Shown here piece after piece: positions 1 to 8,708 of a DNA stretch of 64,000 nt. Position numbers and translations under genes: made by a program. Source of the stretch: Pandoraea aquatica (lineage in GTDB: Bacteria; Pseudomonadota; Gammaproteobacteria; Burkholderiales; Burkholderiaceae); assembly GCF_902459565.1 (NCBI RefSeq), contig NZ_CABPSN010000001.1:992001-1056000 (forward strand). The letters run 5' to 3'. How positions within the stretch are numbered: position 1 is the stretch's first letter; every line of letters begins with the position of its first letter. The notes under the pieces are model-generated. The model searched no databases, was not told the DNA's origin, and saw only the letters and a list, made by a program, of their open reading frames with translations.

Positions 1-1807
1 ACCGCACCAGCGCTTCGACACGCACGGCCCGGCCGTCTGACAAGTCCACTTGCGGCTGATAGCAAAGGTACAGGCCGCCATGCTCGATCGCGTGACGCAG
101 ATCGCTCATCAGCGACAAGCGGTCCCGGTCGCGGCTCTCGGTGTCCGGCTCGTACACCGCGACACCCAGATTCGAACGCTTCGCCGCGTACATCGCGAGA
201 TCCGCGCGCCGCAGCAACGTATGCATGTCCGAGCCGTGATCGGGATAGACGGCAATGCCGAAGCTCGCGCCCACGTCCACCGTCTGACCGTCGACGACGA
301 TAGGCGCATCGAGGGCGCTGGCAAGCCCCGTCGCACACCGATGCGCCGCCGCCTGATCGCCGCCGCGCACGAGAATCGCGAATTCGTCGCCACCCAGACG
401 CGCCACCATATAACCCGACGCCTTAAGCTCGGTGCTCAGCCGGTGCCCCGCCTCCCATAGCAAGTGATCGCCGACGTGATGCCCCAGCGTGTCGTTCACG
501 TCCTTGAAGCGGTCCATATCCATGAGGATGACGGCGAACGGCGCACCGCCTCGATACGCGCGCGTGATGTCGTCCTGCATCTGCTCGCTGAACGCCGCGC
601 GATTCGGCAGCCCGGTCAGCGTATCGACGTAAGCCAGCTCGGTAATCCGCTCCTCGCGCTCGGCAATCGCATTGCGCATCAGGTCGAACGCACGTGCCAG
701 ATCGCCGGTTTCGTCGCGGCGCCGCACGTCGATGGCCGCCGCGTAATCGCCCTTGCCGATGCGTCTTGCCAAATCCACGAACGCGGCCAGCGGACGCGTC
801 ACGCTACGCGCGATCAGCGCCGCCCCGAGCACCGAAATTACGATGCCGCCGAGCGTCAGCCAGAGTAGCGTCGAGCGCAGTTGTCGGAACGGGCCCGCCG
901 CCTCCGTCAACGAGCGTTGCAGCACGGCGACCACGGGGGCGTCCGTGCCGGAGAGATTGACGACGCGCGCGGCATATCCGCTCACGCGCGACGTCGTTTC
1001 CTTCCCTGTCACGCGTATGACGTGTTGGGTCAGCGCCGTTTGCAAGTCGGTGCGATCGGCCGCCGGCAGCGAACTCGCCACCACCTCCCACCGACCGGAA
1101 GCACCGCGATGCACCAGCGATACCTCCAGACCGGACAACTCGTGCATGTCGCGCGCGAACGCATCGTCAAGCGCAAAGCCCATCGTCACCCAACCGATGA
1201 TCAGCGGCGCTTTGACCGGCACGCTCACCAGTTCATACGCGCGGCCGCCGAGCATGCCGATCATGGAGACGGAGGTGCCTGCCTTGCCTCTTAGCTTGCC
1301 GCGCGGTATGCCGGGCAACGCGGGATCGGTCGCATCAGTGTCGGCATCGTCGCGCGCCACGCCCGACACCCGCGAATCGGCGATCACCGCGCCGCTCAGA
1401 TCGACGAGCAGCGCCACGTCCGCGTGCACACGCTCGCGTACGTTCTCCAGCGCCGAGTGCATCGTCACCGGATCATGCAGCGCCACCGCCTCACGAAATC
1501 CGAAGTCGGCTGTGACGACCTGAGCGACCTGCGTCAGTTCGTCCGCCTTGGTTTGCAGCGCCCGGCAGAACACGCGCTGGCCGACCGACAGTTGCTCCGC
1601 GACCTGCGCAGAGGACGCGTCGTTGAGTGCCCGGCTGGCCGTCATCTGCATGACGGCCAGCACCACCAGAATCAAGGCGACGAACACCAGCGTGATCTTC
1701 GTGCGTAGACGATGCAAGCCAAGACTCGCCAGCTTGCCTCGCGTCATGCCGCGCAATCTGCCACGCAGCATGCCGGGCATTTTCAGGAATACGGAAAAGA
1801 ACGACAC
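1..1807 (-). CDS. Membrane sensor GGDEF-EAL protein (C-terminus outside window)
   Basis: Bifunctional c-di-GMP turnover protein; about 602 codons are visible and the EAL part runs off the left edge. Order seen: a cytoplasmic lead, TM1 at about residues 36-55, a periplasmic sensor resembling dCache_3 (its motif near residue 105 reads VALLVDLSG), TM2 at about 308-330, HAMP, GGDEF domain with intact GGDEF motif near residue 472, then the start of EAL (YQPQVDL, RVEALVR). The GTG at 1805-1807 is chosen because it lies 3 nt after the stop of the upstream cupredoxin gene, so the two are probably translationally coupled. No I-site RxxD is obvious before GGDEF. Whether cyclase or phosphodiesterase activity dominates cannot be judged without the rest of the EAL domain. 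Confidence 0.88.
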   Translation of the reverse strand, partial: MSFFSVFLKMPGMLRGRLRGMTRGKLASLGLHRLRTKITLVFVALILVVLAVMQMTASRALNDASSAQVAEQLSVGQRVFCRALQTKADELTQVAQVVTADFGFREAVALHDPVTMHSALENVRERVHADVALLVDLSGAVIADSRVSGVARDDADTDATDPALPGIPRGKLRGKAGTSVSMIGMLGGRAYELVSVPVKAPLIIGWVTMGFALDDAFARDMHELSGLEVSLVHRGASGRWEVVASSLPAADRTDLQTALTQHVIRVTGKETTSRVSGYAARVVNLSGTDAPVVAVLQRSLTEAAGPFRQLRSTLLWLTLGGIVISVLGAALIARSVTRPLAAFVDLARRIGKGDYAAAIDVRRRDETGDLARAFDLMRNAIAEREERITELAYVDTLTGLPNRAAFSEQMQDDITRAYRGGAPFAVILMDMDRFKDVNDTLGHHVGDHLLWEAGHRLSTELKASGYMVARLGGDEFAILVRGGDQAAAHRCATGLASALDAPIVVDGQTVDVGASFGIAVYPDHGSDMHTLLRRADLAMYAAKRSNLGVAVYEPDTESRDRDRLSLMSDLRHAIEHGGLYLCYQPQVDLSDGRAVRVEALVR

Positions 1808-1810
1808 GCG

Positions 1811-2452
1811 TCAGTCCCCGCGCAGCGGCAACGTCAGGGACAACGGTTCGGCCCCGGCCGGAGCGCTCGCCGGTCGGGTGAACGCCCCGACGACCACCGC
1901 CGGCGCGTTGCCCAGACGCGGGTGCCAGACCGCCACGCGATACCGCCCCTCCGGCACCTGCGGCAACTCGCCTCGTCCGGTCGAGCCGGTCTTCGCAAAG
2001 TACGGCGTGTCCACGACTACGACGTAAGCGATCATCATGTCGTGAATGTTGCAGCCGATGGTGACCACACCGGGCTTGTCGAACACCACACGCTTCGACC
2101 CGCCGCGATACAGCTTCAGCTCAAAGCGTTTCGCGTCGGAAAGCGAATAGACGTCGTGGGCGATGTCGTCCCGATTCGGGAAATCGACGGCTGCGCCCTT
2201 CTGCACGACCGTGACCAGCGGCATGAACATCTTGTGTTGCTGGACGATGGACGCCGGTGCCGGACGCGGCGGCGGCACCTTGCCGTCCTCTGGGGTGAGA
2301 TAGACGACCGCGTCGTCCAGTGCAGCCCCGGTGCTGTCGCGCACCTGGAAATCCTGCGCCACGGCGGCCGCGGCGTGCAAGGCCAGCGCCAACACCGCCA
2401 GGCGCGCCCCCATAAGGGCCGCGCGCAGCGGCAGACGTCCTGTTGTCTTCAT
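1811..2452 (-). CDS. Periplasmic cupredoxin, methylamine utilization protein-like
   Basis: Exported plastocyanin-like protein of 213 aa. A signal peptide (about residues 1-32, ending AAAVAQ) precedes a single beta-rich domain. Candidate type-1 copper ligands can be read: His in IAHDVYSL, then Cys and His in GCNIHDMM, with Met two residues after the His. This is the pattern of proteins annotated as methylamine utilization protein; no methylamine dehydrogenase genes are nearby, so that name is not informative here. The ATG at 2452 is chosen because the signal peptide starts there; an in-frame extension to 2548 is non-hydrophobic and unlikely. It precedes a GGDEF-EAL gene by 3 nt, suggesting that a copper or redox signal feeds c-di-GMP signalling, which is inference. 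Confidence 0.82.
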   Translation of the reverse strand: MKTTGRLPLRAALMGARLAVLALALHAAAAVAQDFQVRDSTGAALDDAVVYLTPEDGKVPPPRPAPASIVQQHKMFMPLVTVVQKGAAVDFPNRDDIAHDVYSLSDAKRFELKLYRGGSKRVVFDKPGVVTIGCNIHDMMIAYVVVVDTPYFAKTGSTGRGELPQVPEGRYRVAVWHPRLGNAPAVVVGAFTRPASAPAGAEPLSLTLPLRGD

Positions 2453-2560
2453 GATGGAATTGCGATGTCGCGCAGTGCAGACGGAAACGGGAAACCGGGA
2501 ACCCGGAAACGGGGGAAAACGGGTAGTGACGGGGAGATAACGGCACAAGCCCCCGAAATA

Positions 2561-2580
2561 TTCCTACGCACCGGTAGGAA
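2561..2580. promoter_or_regulatory. Inverted repeat upstream of the cupredoxin gene
   Basis: Perfect 7-bp arms TTCCTAC and GTAGGAA separated by 6 nt, 109 bp upstream of the cupredoxin start. It has no following T-run, so an operator is more likely than a terminator. The regulator is unknown. Confidence 0.35.
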
Positions 2581-2779
2581 ATTTGCCGTCGTGCAGTATG
2601 CGTCAGGCGACCTTGCGTTGCCTTTCAACGCGCCATCAACCTGAACGCGTCCGCAAATGCTGGGAAATTCGCTTTACTTTCGTTTTTCTTTGGGAATTTC
2701 TGCTTTGACGGGTGCGTGCACGGCGGCGCACGGGAATGCGCCGGGCCGTGTCACGTCGGTTAAGTCGTCAGACCCTGTG

Positions 2780-3274
2780 TCAGGCCGTCAGACGGGCAAG
2801 CAGCGTGCGCGGACGTCCGGCACGGACTTGCGCGGCCAGTGCCGCTTCGCGCCAGCGTGCCGTGGGCACTTCCGACGGCGAGAGCAGGCTGTCGAAGCCG
2901 CACGCCCACAACATCGCCAACTGGTCGGGCAACAGCGGGCCAGCCGCACGGATGGCGCCCTGGAACTGCCACTTGTCGCGCAGGAACTTCGCCAGCGTGA
3001 AGCCACGGCCGTCGCGCGTCTTCGGGAACTCGATCACGACGAGTTCCAGCTTCGGCAGCAGGGCCGCGATGCGCTCGGGGTCGTCGTGACCCTGCACGCG
3101 GATACCGGCGGGTGCCACACCCTGTGCGTCCGCCGCGAGCCACGCGTCGAGCGGCAGCACGGTTTCACTGCTCACTTGATCCGACGCGCTGGCGTCATTG
3201 GCCGCGTCCGACGCGTCGGCCGCGACATAAGTCCAGACGTCCTCGGCGGGCAGTCCGTTACGATCAATCAACAT
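2780..3274 (-). CDS. DUF934 protein, sulfite reductase companion
   Basis: 164-aa cytoplasmic protein of the DUF934 family, which in proteobacteria is nearly always encoded beside cysI or cysH and is thought to assist sulfate/sulfite assimilation; no reaction is established. The central part (KLELVVIEFPKTRDGRGFTLAKFLRDKWQ) is the conserved core. The ATG at 3274 overlaps the end of the upstream reductase gene by 11 nt and has an AAGGGAG ribosome site, so it is preferred over the longer frame reaching 3334. Usually cysH, cysD and cysN follow; here the operon ends at this gene and no cysH is in the window. Confidence 0.82.
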   Translation of the reverse strand: MLIDRNGLPAEDVWTYVAADASDAANDASASDQVSSETVLPLDAWLAADAQGVAPAGIRVQGHDDPERIAALLPKLELVVIEFPKTRDGRGFTLAKFLRDKWQFQGAIRAAGPLLPDQLAMLWACGFDSLLSPSEVPTARWREAALAAQVRAGRPRTLLARLTA

Positions 3275-5270
3275 GCAAAGCTCCCTTGAATTCTTCCGCG
3301 CCCACGCGTCCGAGCGTATCGATGAAGCGCTCACCTTCGCGGCGCACCTTCAGATAGCGTCCGAGGATGTTCTCGATCACTTGCGGCACCGCTTCGTATG
3401 AGACGCCCGGGCCGAGGATCTTGCCGACGGCCGCGTTATCGTCAGCCGAACCACCCAGCGTGATCTGATAGTTTTCCTTGCCCGCCTTGTCCACACCGAG
3501 AATGCCGATGTGGGCCACGTGGTGATGCGCGCAAGCGTTGATGCAGCCGGACACATTCAGCGTCACCGGGCCGATATCGCGCTGTTGCTCCTCCGTGAAG
3601 CGCAGCGCGATGCGCTGGGCCACCGGCACCGAACGCGCGTTGGCCAGCGCGCAATAGTCCAGCCCCGGGCACGCAATCGCGTCCGAAATCAGACCGATGT
3701 TCGGCGTCGCCAGACCGTTCGCCTTCAGTTGCTTCCACAGCGCATGCAATTCGTCGCGCTTCACGTGCGGCAGCACGAGGTTCTGCTCGTGCGTGACGCG
3801 CAGTTCGCTGAACGAGTACTGATCGGCCAGATCGGCCAGCACCAGCATTTCCTGTGAGCTCGCATCACCCGGAATACCGCTCGCCGGCTTGAGCGAGACG
3901 ACCGCGCTGATATACCCCGGCGCTTTGTGTTCATGCGTGCAGGTGTCGACCCAATGCTTGAAGTCGATGTCGTTCGCGTAGGCTTGTGCGAAGACGGTCG
4001 ACTCGGCCGGCAGCGTTTCGAATTCGGGAAGGATGAATCGCTCGCCGATCGCCGTGATGACGTTTTCCGCGAGCGGACGATGCGTCTGTGCAATGCGGGC
4101 GAACTCTTCCTCGATCATCTCGATGAACTTCGCGGGCTGCATTTCCTTGATGAGGATCTTGATGCGCGCCTTGTAGATATTGTCGCGACGGCCCAACGCG
4201 TTGTACACGCGCAGAATCGCCTCGACGAAGCGCAGCAGATCGGCCTCGGGCAGCCACTCGCGCACGAGCGTGCCCACGATCGGGGTGCGGCCCAGACCGC
4301 CGCCCGCGTAGATCTGGAAGCCGACTTCGCCCTGCTCGTTCGTGCGCGCCAGAATGCCGATGTCATGGAAACGCACGGCGGCGCGGTCCGTCTGACCGCC
4401 GGTAATGGCGATCTTGAACTTGCGCGGCAGGTACGTGAATTCGGGGTGGTCGGTCGACCATTGACGCAGAATCTCGGCGTACACGCGCGGATCGACGACT
4501 TCGTCCTTCGCCGCACCGGCGAACTGGTCCGTCGTCACGTTGCGAATGCAGTTGCCGCTCGTCTGAATGGCGTGCAGATCCACGTCCGCCAGCGCCGACA
4601 GAATGTCCGGCGAATCGGTCAGCGTCGGCCAGTTGAATTGCAGGTTCTGACGCGTGGTGAAGTGGCCGTAGCCCTTGTCGTAACGGTTCGCCACATAGGC
4701 CAACTGGCGCAGTTGAACCGCGCTCAGCGTGCCGTACGGAATTGCTACGCGCAGCATGTAGCCGTGCAGTTGCAGGTACAGGCCGTTCATCAGACGGTAG
4801 ACCTTGAAGTCGTCCTCGCTCAGCTCACCGCTCAGACGACGCGCCACCTGCTGACCGAATTCGTTCGCACGATCCTTGAGGTACTGGCGCTCCGACGGGT
4901 CATACCGATAAATGCCTGCATGTTCGGGGGCGACGGTCAGGGCCGGGGCGTGCGCCAGTGCGGCTTGCGTGTCGGCGTCGGCAGCCTGCTTGCCGAGGTC
5001 TTCGCGCACCGACGGGCCACGCGAGCGCAGTTGCTCGCGAAAGTCCACCGGCACCGGTCCGGCTTCGCTCACTTCGGCCGGACGCGGCACGGGATCGACG
5101 ATCAGATTGGCAGCAGCGGACGCCTTGGCGGCGGCTTGCGCCTGCTCGAGGCCGTCGGCATCGAACACGTGCGCCTGCGTCAGTTCGTCTACCCAGTTGT
5201 GTTGTTCATCCAGCCAGACGACCAGACCGTCTTTGAGCCGGTTCGCCGAAATCAGATTACCTGCGTTCAT
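3264..5270 (-). CDS. cysI: Sulfite/nitrite reductase hemoprotein with N-terminal DUF2849
   Basis: 668-aa siroheme/[4Fe-4S] reductase, most likely sulfite to sulfide in cysteine synthesis given the DUF934 neighbour. Residues about 1-95 match DUF2849 (ANRLKDGLVVWL at the start, FREQLRSRGPS near its end), a small domain normally encoded as a separate gene next to cysI. The reductase proper starts near residue 118, with GHFTTRQNLQFNW and two ferredoxin-like halves. Cluster/siroheme cysteines are visible as CPGLDYC (C-x5-C) and GCINAC (C-x3-C). About 100 residues longer than unfused CysI. A CysB-type regulator would be expected to act in the 219-bp region upstream. Nitrite as substrate cannot be excluded. 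Confidence 0.88.
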   Translation of the reverse strand: MNAGNLISANRLKDGLVVWLDEQHNWVDELTQAHVFDADGLEQAQAAAKASAAANLIVDPVPRPAEVSEAGPVPVDFREQLRSRGPSVREDLGKQAADADTQAALAHAPALTVAPEHAGIYRYDPSERQYLKDRANEFGQQVARRLSGELSEDDFKVYRLMNGLYLQLHGYMLRVAIPYGTLSAVQLRQLAYVANRYDKGYGHFTTRQNLQFNWPTLTDSPDILSALADVDLHAIQTSGNCIRNVTTDQFAGAAKDEVVDPRVYAEILRQWSTDHPEFTYLPRKFKIAITGGQTDRAAVRFHDIGILARTNEQGEVGFQIYAGGGLGRTPIVGTLVREWLPEADLLRFVEAILRVYNALGRRDNIYKARIKILIKEMQPAKFIEMIEEEFARIAQTHRPLAENVITAIGERFILPEFETLPAESTVFAQAYANDIDFKHWVDTCTHEHKAPGYISAVVSLKPASGIPGDASSQEMLVLADLADQYSFSELRVTHEQNLVLPHVKRDELHALWKQLKANGLATPNIGLISDAIACPGLDYCALANARSVPVAQRIALRFTEEQQRDIGPVTLNVSGCINACAHHHVAHIGILGVDKAGKENYQITLGGSADDNAAVGKILGPGVSYEAVPQVIENILGRYLKVRREGERFIDTLGRVGAEEFKGALHVD

Positions 5271-5489
5271 TCGATGCTCTCGATACTTGTAGTTTTGGCC
5301 GCGAGTTGGTGGGAAAACAATTCGCGATTAGAACCGCAGGCTATCAAGACGCACGGGAATATACGAATATTGACTAGTTATGTCGACATTACGAGATGTT
5401 GTATGGCGAAAATTTGATGCGAATACCTGTTTTTTTATACAGTAGTCGTGCTACATTTCCCATCATTCAATTTCATCGTGAGTGACACC

Positions 5490-5735
5490 ATGAGCGACGC
5501 CAAATCCATCAAGTTCATCGTCGTGCCGTATCGCAAGAACAAGGACGGCGTGTTGCAGCCGGGCGAGTTGCGTCAGGCGAGTACGGAGTTCGGCGCGGTG
5601 CGCATTGCGCAGTCGATGGCCTCCGGCTTCGCGGGGATTGCCGCCTACGAAGTGCTGGTCGACGAAGAGGACGGCACGATGGATGCCCCGCGCGTGTTGT
5701 TCCAGGAAGGTGCCATTCCGGCGATGGCCGACTGA
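5490..5735 (+). CDS. Conserved hypothetical protein, 81 aa
   Basis: Small soluble protein, not recognised as any functional family. It begins MSDAKSIKFIVVPYRKNKDG and is rich in acidic residues near the end; no membrane segment, signal peptide or metal motif is seen. The ATG at 5490 is preferred to the in-frame ATG at 5448 because the upstream part looks like leader sequence (a T-run and TATACA lie just before 5448) and a GTGAG element sits just before 5490. It is divergent from the sulfite reductase operon across a 219-bp shared promoter region, but there is no further evidence tying it to sulfur metabolism. Confidence 0.6.
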   Translation: MSDAKSIKFIVVPYRKNKDGVLQPGELRQASTEFGAVRIAQSMASGFAGIAAYEVLVDEEDGTMDAPRVLFQEGAIPAMAD

Positions 5736-5762
5736 GTCAGCTGATTGGGCCGATTGCGCTGA

Positions 5763-6122
5763 TCAATCCGGGCGCGACGGACGGGCAATGCTGTCGAACC
5801 GCTTGGTCTGACGCGGATGCTGCAAATTGCGCGTGTCGAGCGCGTTGTTCGTCGCCGCCATTTCCTGATCGCTCGGCCCCGTGGACGGCCCGTTACGCTC
5901 GCTCGCCGTGCGATTGATGCTCGCGCTGGCGGCATGGGCGTCGGTGACCGTTGCACTCGGCTTGCCCACGGCGGCCACGGCGGTACTCACCGCCGGCGTC
6001 TGATTCGACTGACGGATACTGCCGAGATCGCTCGAGCCGAGGTACGACTGCGCGTTGGCATGACCGAACGCCAGAAGGCCCGTCAGGCACACGATGGCTG
6101 CGAAGAGTTTGGTGCGGATCAT
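5763..6122 (-). CDS. Exported hypothetical protein, 119 aa
   Basis: Small secreted or periplasmic protein of unknown function. It has a clear signal peptide (MIRTKLFAAIVCLTGLLAFG, cleavage after HANAQ) followed by a Ser/Thr/Ala/Asn-rich, probably disordered mature part without cysteines. The ATG at 6122 is chosen because the signal peptide starts there and a GGGGG element precedes it; the frame extends to 6158 with a non-signal lead. It is convergent with the hypothetical gene to its left (27-nt gap) and downstream of the broken cyclase gene. Confidence 0.55.
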   Translation of the reverse strand: MIRTKLFAAIVCLTGLLAFGHANAQSYLGSSDLGSIRQSNQTPAVSTAVAAVGKPSATVTDAHAASASINRTASERNGPSTGPSDQEMAATNNALDTRNLQHPRQTKRFDSIARPSRPD

Positions 6123-6202
6123 AAGGCCCCCGTTAGTTGATTCGTTAGCTTTCGACATGGGGGCATTGTCTCAGCGTCTTTTGGCGTTGTCGCCGGCATT
6201 AA

Positions 6203-7798
6203 TCACAGTTGACGCTCCCCGCCCCCACCACTGTCCCCGCCGCCGCCTCTCGTCTTCGTCCTAAGTACCACTGCACTGACGCGATTGCGGCCATTTTGTT
6301 TAGCCAGCCGCAGTTGCTCGCCTGCCGCCTTCAAGATCGCCTCGGCGCTATCGCACTCGGCCACCCGCCCCGTGGCGGCTCCCACGCTCACCGTCACCGT
6401 TCCCGCCGTGCTGCCTGCATGGTCGATATGCAGACGCTCGATATCGCGGCGCAACTGTTCGGCCATCACCTCGGCCGCATGTGGATCGGTGTCGGGCAAT
6501 ACCACGGCAAACTCTTCGCCGCCTTAACGCGCCGCCATATCGCTGTCGCGCCGCACGTGCCCGCCGATATTCTTCGCGACGGCACGCAGCACGTCGTCGC
6601 CCGTCGAATGGCCGTAGGCGTCGTTGAAATGTTTGAAGTCGTCGATATCGGCGAACAGGATCGACAACGGGCTGCCTGAGCGTTTCGCGCGCCGCCATTC
6701 GCTGCCGAGTTTGGCGTCGAGCGCGCGACGATTGGCGAGTCCCGTGAGCCCATCGGTCATCGACAGGCTCATGAGCCGTGCAGCGGCTGCAGCCCGTGTG
6801 CGCATCGCGGCCACGAGCAACCATGAGCCCGCCATGAGCGTGGCAGCGCACGCGAGGGCAATCGCACCGAACAATAGGGCGTGCCGCTGCCATTCGTGCA
6901 GAAGGTCATCCGTCGACGGCGTGACCACGACGAACATCGACGCCCCCGGCACCCGCACGGACCGGTACGCTTTCGCCCGCGTCCCACGCGGAAACGCCAG
7001 CGCTGCCGCGAGATCGCCGTTACGCGCCGCGTCACCCGGCAAAACGACGAGTTGGCCTGGTTGCGCACCCGCGCAAGGATCGCACGCCAGCACCGTGCCC
7101 TTCTCTTCCACGATGTCGATGGATTTCAGATCGGCCGAATCCACGTCGCTCACCAGCGTGTTCAGACGATCGAGCCGCAGCGCAAGCACCGCGACCCCGG
7201 CAAACGAATGATCGGGTGCCGCGATACGGCGCGTGAGCGCCACCGACAAGCGGCCACCGTGCGTGCGTGACGCGTAGGGCTGCGAGATGTACAGACCAAG
7301 CGATGGGCTGCTCTCATGCGAGCGAAAGTAGTCGCGATCGGCCACACTGACGGGCGCGCCCTGTGTCCGGTCGAGCGGCGCGGCAATGCGCCCGGTCTTG
7401 TCGACGACGTAAGCGTCGTCCAGAAAGTCCCGGCTCAGCGCCTGTCCGAAGCGCACGCGGTCACGCACCCGATCCGGAAACAGCGGCGTGGCGGGATCTT
7501 CCGCCTCGCGCACCATCTCCATGAGTAGCGCGTCGTAGACCGCGATGTTGCCCCCCAGGCTCGCCGCGACCACCGACGCCACGCTTTGCGCTCGCTCCAG
7601 CGCGTGTTCGTGGCGCGCCTGTCTGTCGGTGCGCAGCAGCAGCGCCACGCCGGCGAGGATCGCCAGCGCGATGATCGTGCCGATTACACCGATCATCCAC
7701 GGGTAGTCGTCGAACTTGCCGGACACCGCGTGCAGCCGCCTACGGGTCCAGCCTCCAGCCGCATTGCGCGAACTGGGTACACCTGAGCTTGTAGTCAT
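6203..7798 (-). pseudogene. Diguanylate cyclase (sensor-GGDEF) interrupted by a stop codon
   Basis: A membrane dCache/PDC sensor plus GGDEF gene split by an in-frame TAA at 6524-6526. The N-terminal part (about 424 aa from ATG 7798) has TM1 near residues 34-55, an extracellular sensor with the typical VADRDYFRSH motif, TM2 near 320, and the first half of the GGDEF domain (MTDGLTGLANRRALD, FADIDDFKHFND). The stop directly precedes the GGEEF codons; the same frame then continues for another 107 codons through GGEEFAVVLPD to the normal end. A single T-to-A change of a Leu codon (TTA to TAA) explains it. The truncated product cannot be a cyclase, though the sensor could still be made. A sequencing error is the alternative. 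Confidence 0.85.
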
Positions 7799-7863
7799 AG
7801 CGAATGGCCTGACAGCGATACCGGTGTGAGGATCGGCGAGGATGCCGTGCGCCAACGTCCACT

Positions 7864-7883
7864 AATGTGCACTAACGCACATT
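7864..7883. promoter_or_regulatory. Palindromic operator upstream of the cyclase pseudogene
   Basis: Perfect inverted repeat AATGTGC-N6-GCACATT, overlapping the stop codon of the DUF1275 gene and lying 66 bp upstream of the cyclase start at 7798. Two direct CACTAAYG elements 10 bp apart (7860 and 7870) overlap it. A degenerate copy lies at 8659-8677. No T-run follows, so an operator is favoured over a terminator. Confidence 0.45.
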
Positions 7884-8621
7884 CTGCGAGATATCGTCGA
7901 GTAGCGGCACAATGGCCAGCATGATGAGCACCACGGCGAGCGGAATCGTGGAGACGAAACCCAGATGCTTGAAACCCAGCGCGCCCGTCATGCCGCCCAG
8001 AAAGAACATCCCCAGCAACGCACAGAGCAGCCGCAGCTTCTGCCGGTCGACGGCCACACGCGGCAACTCCTGCGCTACACCCGGCCGGTTCCAGTAACTC
8101 ATCTTGCCGAGTTCGATGCCGATGTCCGTCACGAGACCGGTCACGTGCGTCGTCCGAATTTCGGCCCGGGATATCTTGGTGATGATGGCGTTCTGCAAAC
8201 CCATCACATAGCAAAGCAGCCCCACCGTGGCGGGCACGTACAACACACGGTGACTCTCCAGATTCGCGCCCATCACGCCGAACGTGAGAAGGAGCAGCGC
8301 TTCGAACATGAGCGGCGCCGCGTACTCGCTTTGGGTGTGGTGGCGGCGTCCCCAGTGGATCAGCACGCTCGAGGTGGCCGCCCCGAGCAGGAACGCCAGC
8401 AAAGCACTGAACCCCGCGAGCACCAGCACCAGCTGGCCGAGTGCGAGATTATCGGAGAGCGACGCCACGATCCCCGACATGTGCGACGTATATTGCCCGA
8501 CGGCGAGGAAACCGCCTGCATTGGCCGCCCCGGCAACGAAAGCGAGCGAGCAGCCCAAACGCCGGTTCGCCGCGTCCGTGCGCACCGGTTGGGTAAAGCC
8601 ACGAAGAAAGTTGATCGGCAT
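7872..8621 (-). CDS. DUF1275 (YoaK-like) membrane protein
   Basis: 249-aa inner-membrane protein with about six hydrophobic segments, member of the DUF1275/YoaK family whose transported substrate or function is not established. Family features visible: an early AFVAGAANAGGFLAVGQYTSHMSGIVASLSDNL-type segment (a Gly/Asn-rich first helix followed by THxSG) and a repeat-like second half with GLQNAIITKISRAEIRTTHVTGLVTDIG. The ATG at 8621 is chosen because the family starts there; the frame runs on to 8675 over the promoter region. It is divergent from the BLUF gene (87-bp gap) and its 3' end carries the operator that serves the next gene. Confidence 0.8.
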   Translation of the reverse strand: MPINFLRGFTQPVRTDAANRRLGCSLAFVAGAANAGGFLAVGQYTSHMSGIVASLSDNLALGQLVLVLAGFSALLAFLLGAATSSVLIHWGRRHHTQSEYAAPLMFEALLLLTFGVMGANLESHRVLYVPATVGLLCYVMGLQNAIITKISRAEIRTTHVTGLVTDIGIELGKMSYWNRPGVAQELPRVAVDRQKLRLLCALLGMFFLGGMTGALGFKHLGFVSTIPLAVVLIMLAIVPLLDDISQNVR

Positions 8622-8658
8622 GACGCAGGAGTCCCCGGCTTCGCACTTGGAGTATTCT

Positions 8659-8677
8659 AATGTGCGTTGACGCAAAG
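8659..8677. promoter_or_regulatory. Degenerate copy of the AATGTGC operator, DUF1275/BLUF intergenic
   Basis: AATGTGC-N6-GCA followed by a diverged end; the left arm and spacing match the perfect palindrome at 7864-7883. It sits between the divergent DUF1275 and BLUF genes (starts 8621 and 8709), where one regulator could act on both. It overlaps a second small inverted repeat, TGCGT-TG-ACGCA. Confidence 0.4.
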
Positions 8678-8708
8678 TCGACGAGTGACTTGGGGGACAT
8701 CAATAATA

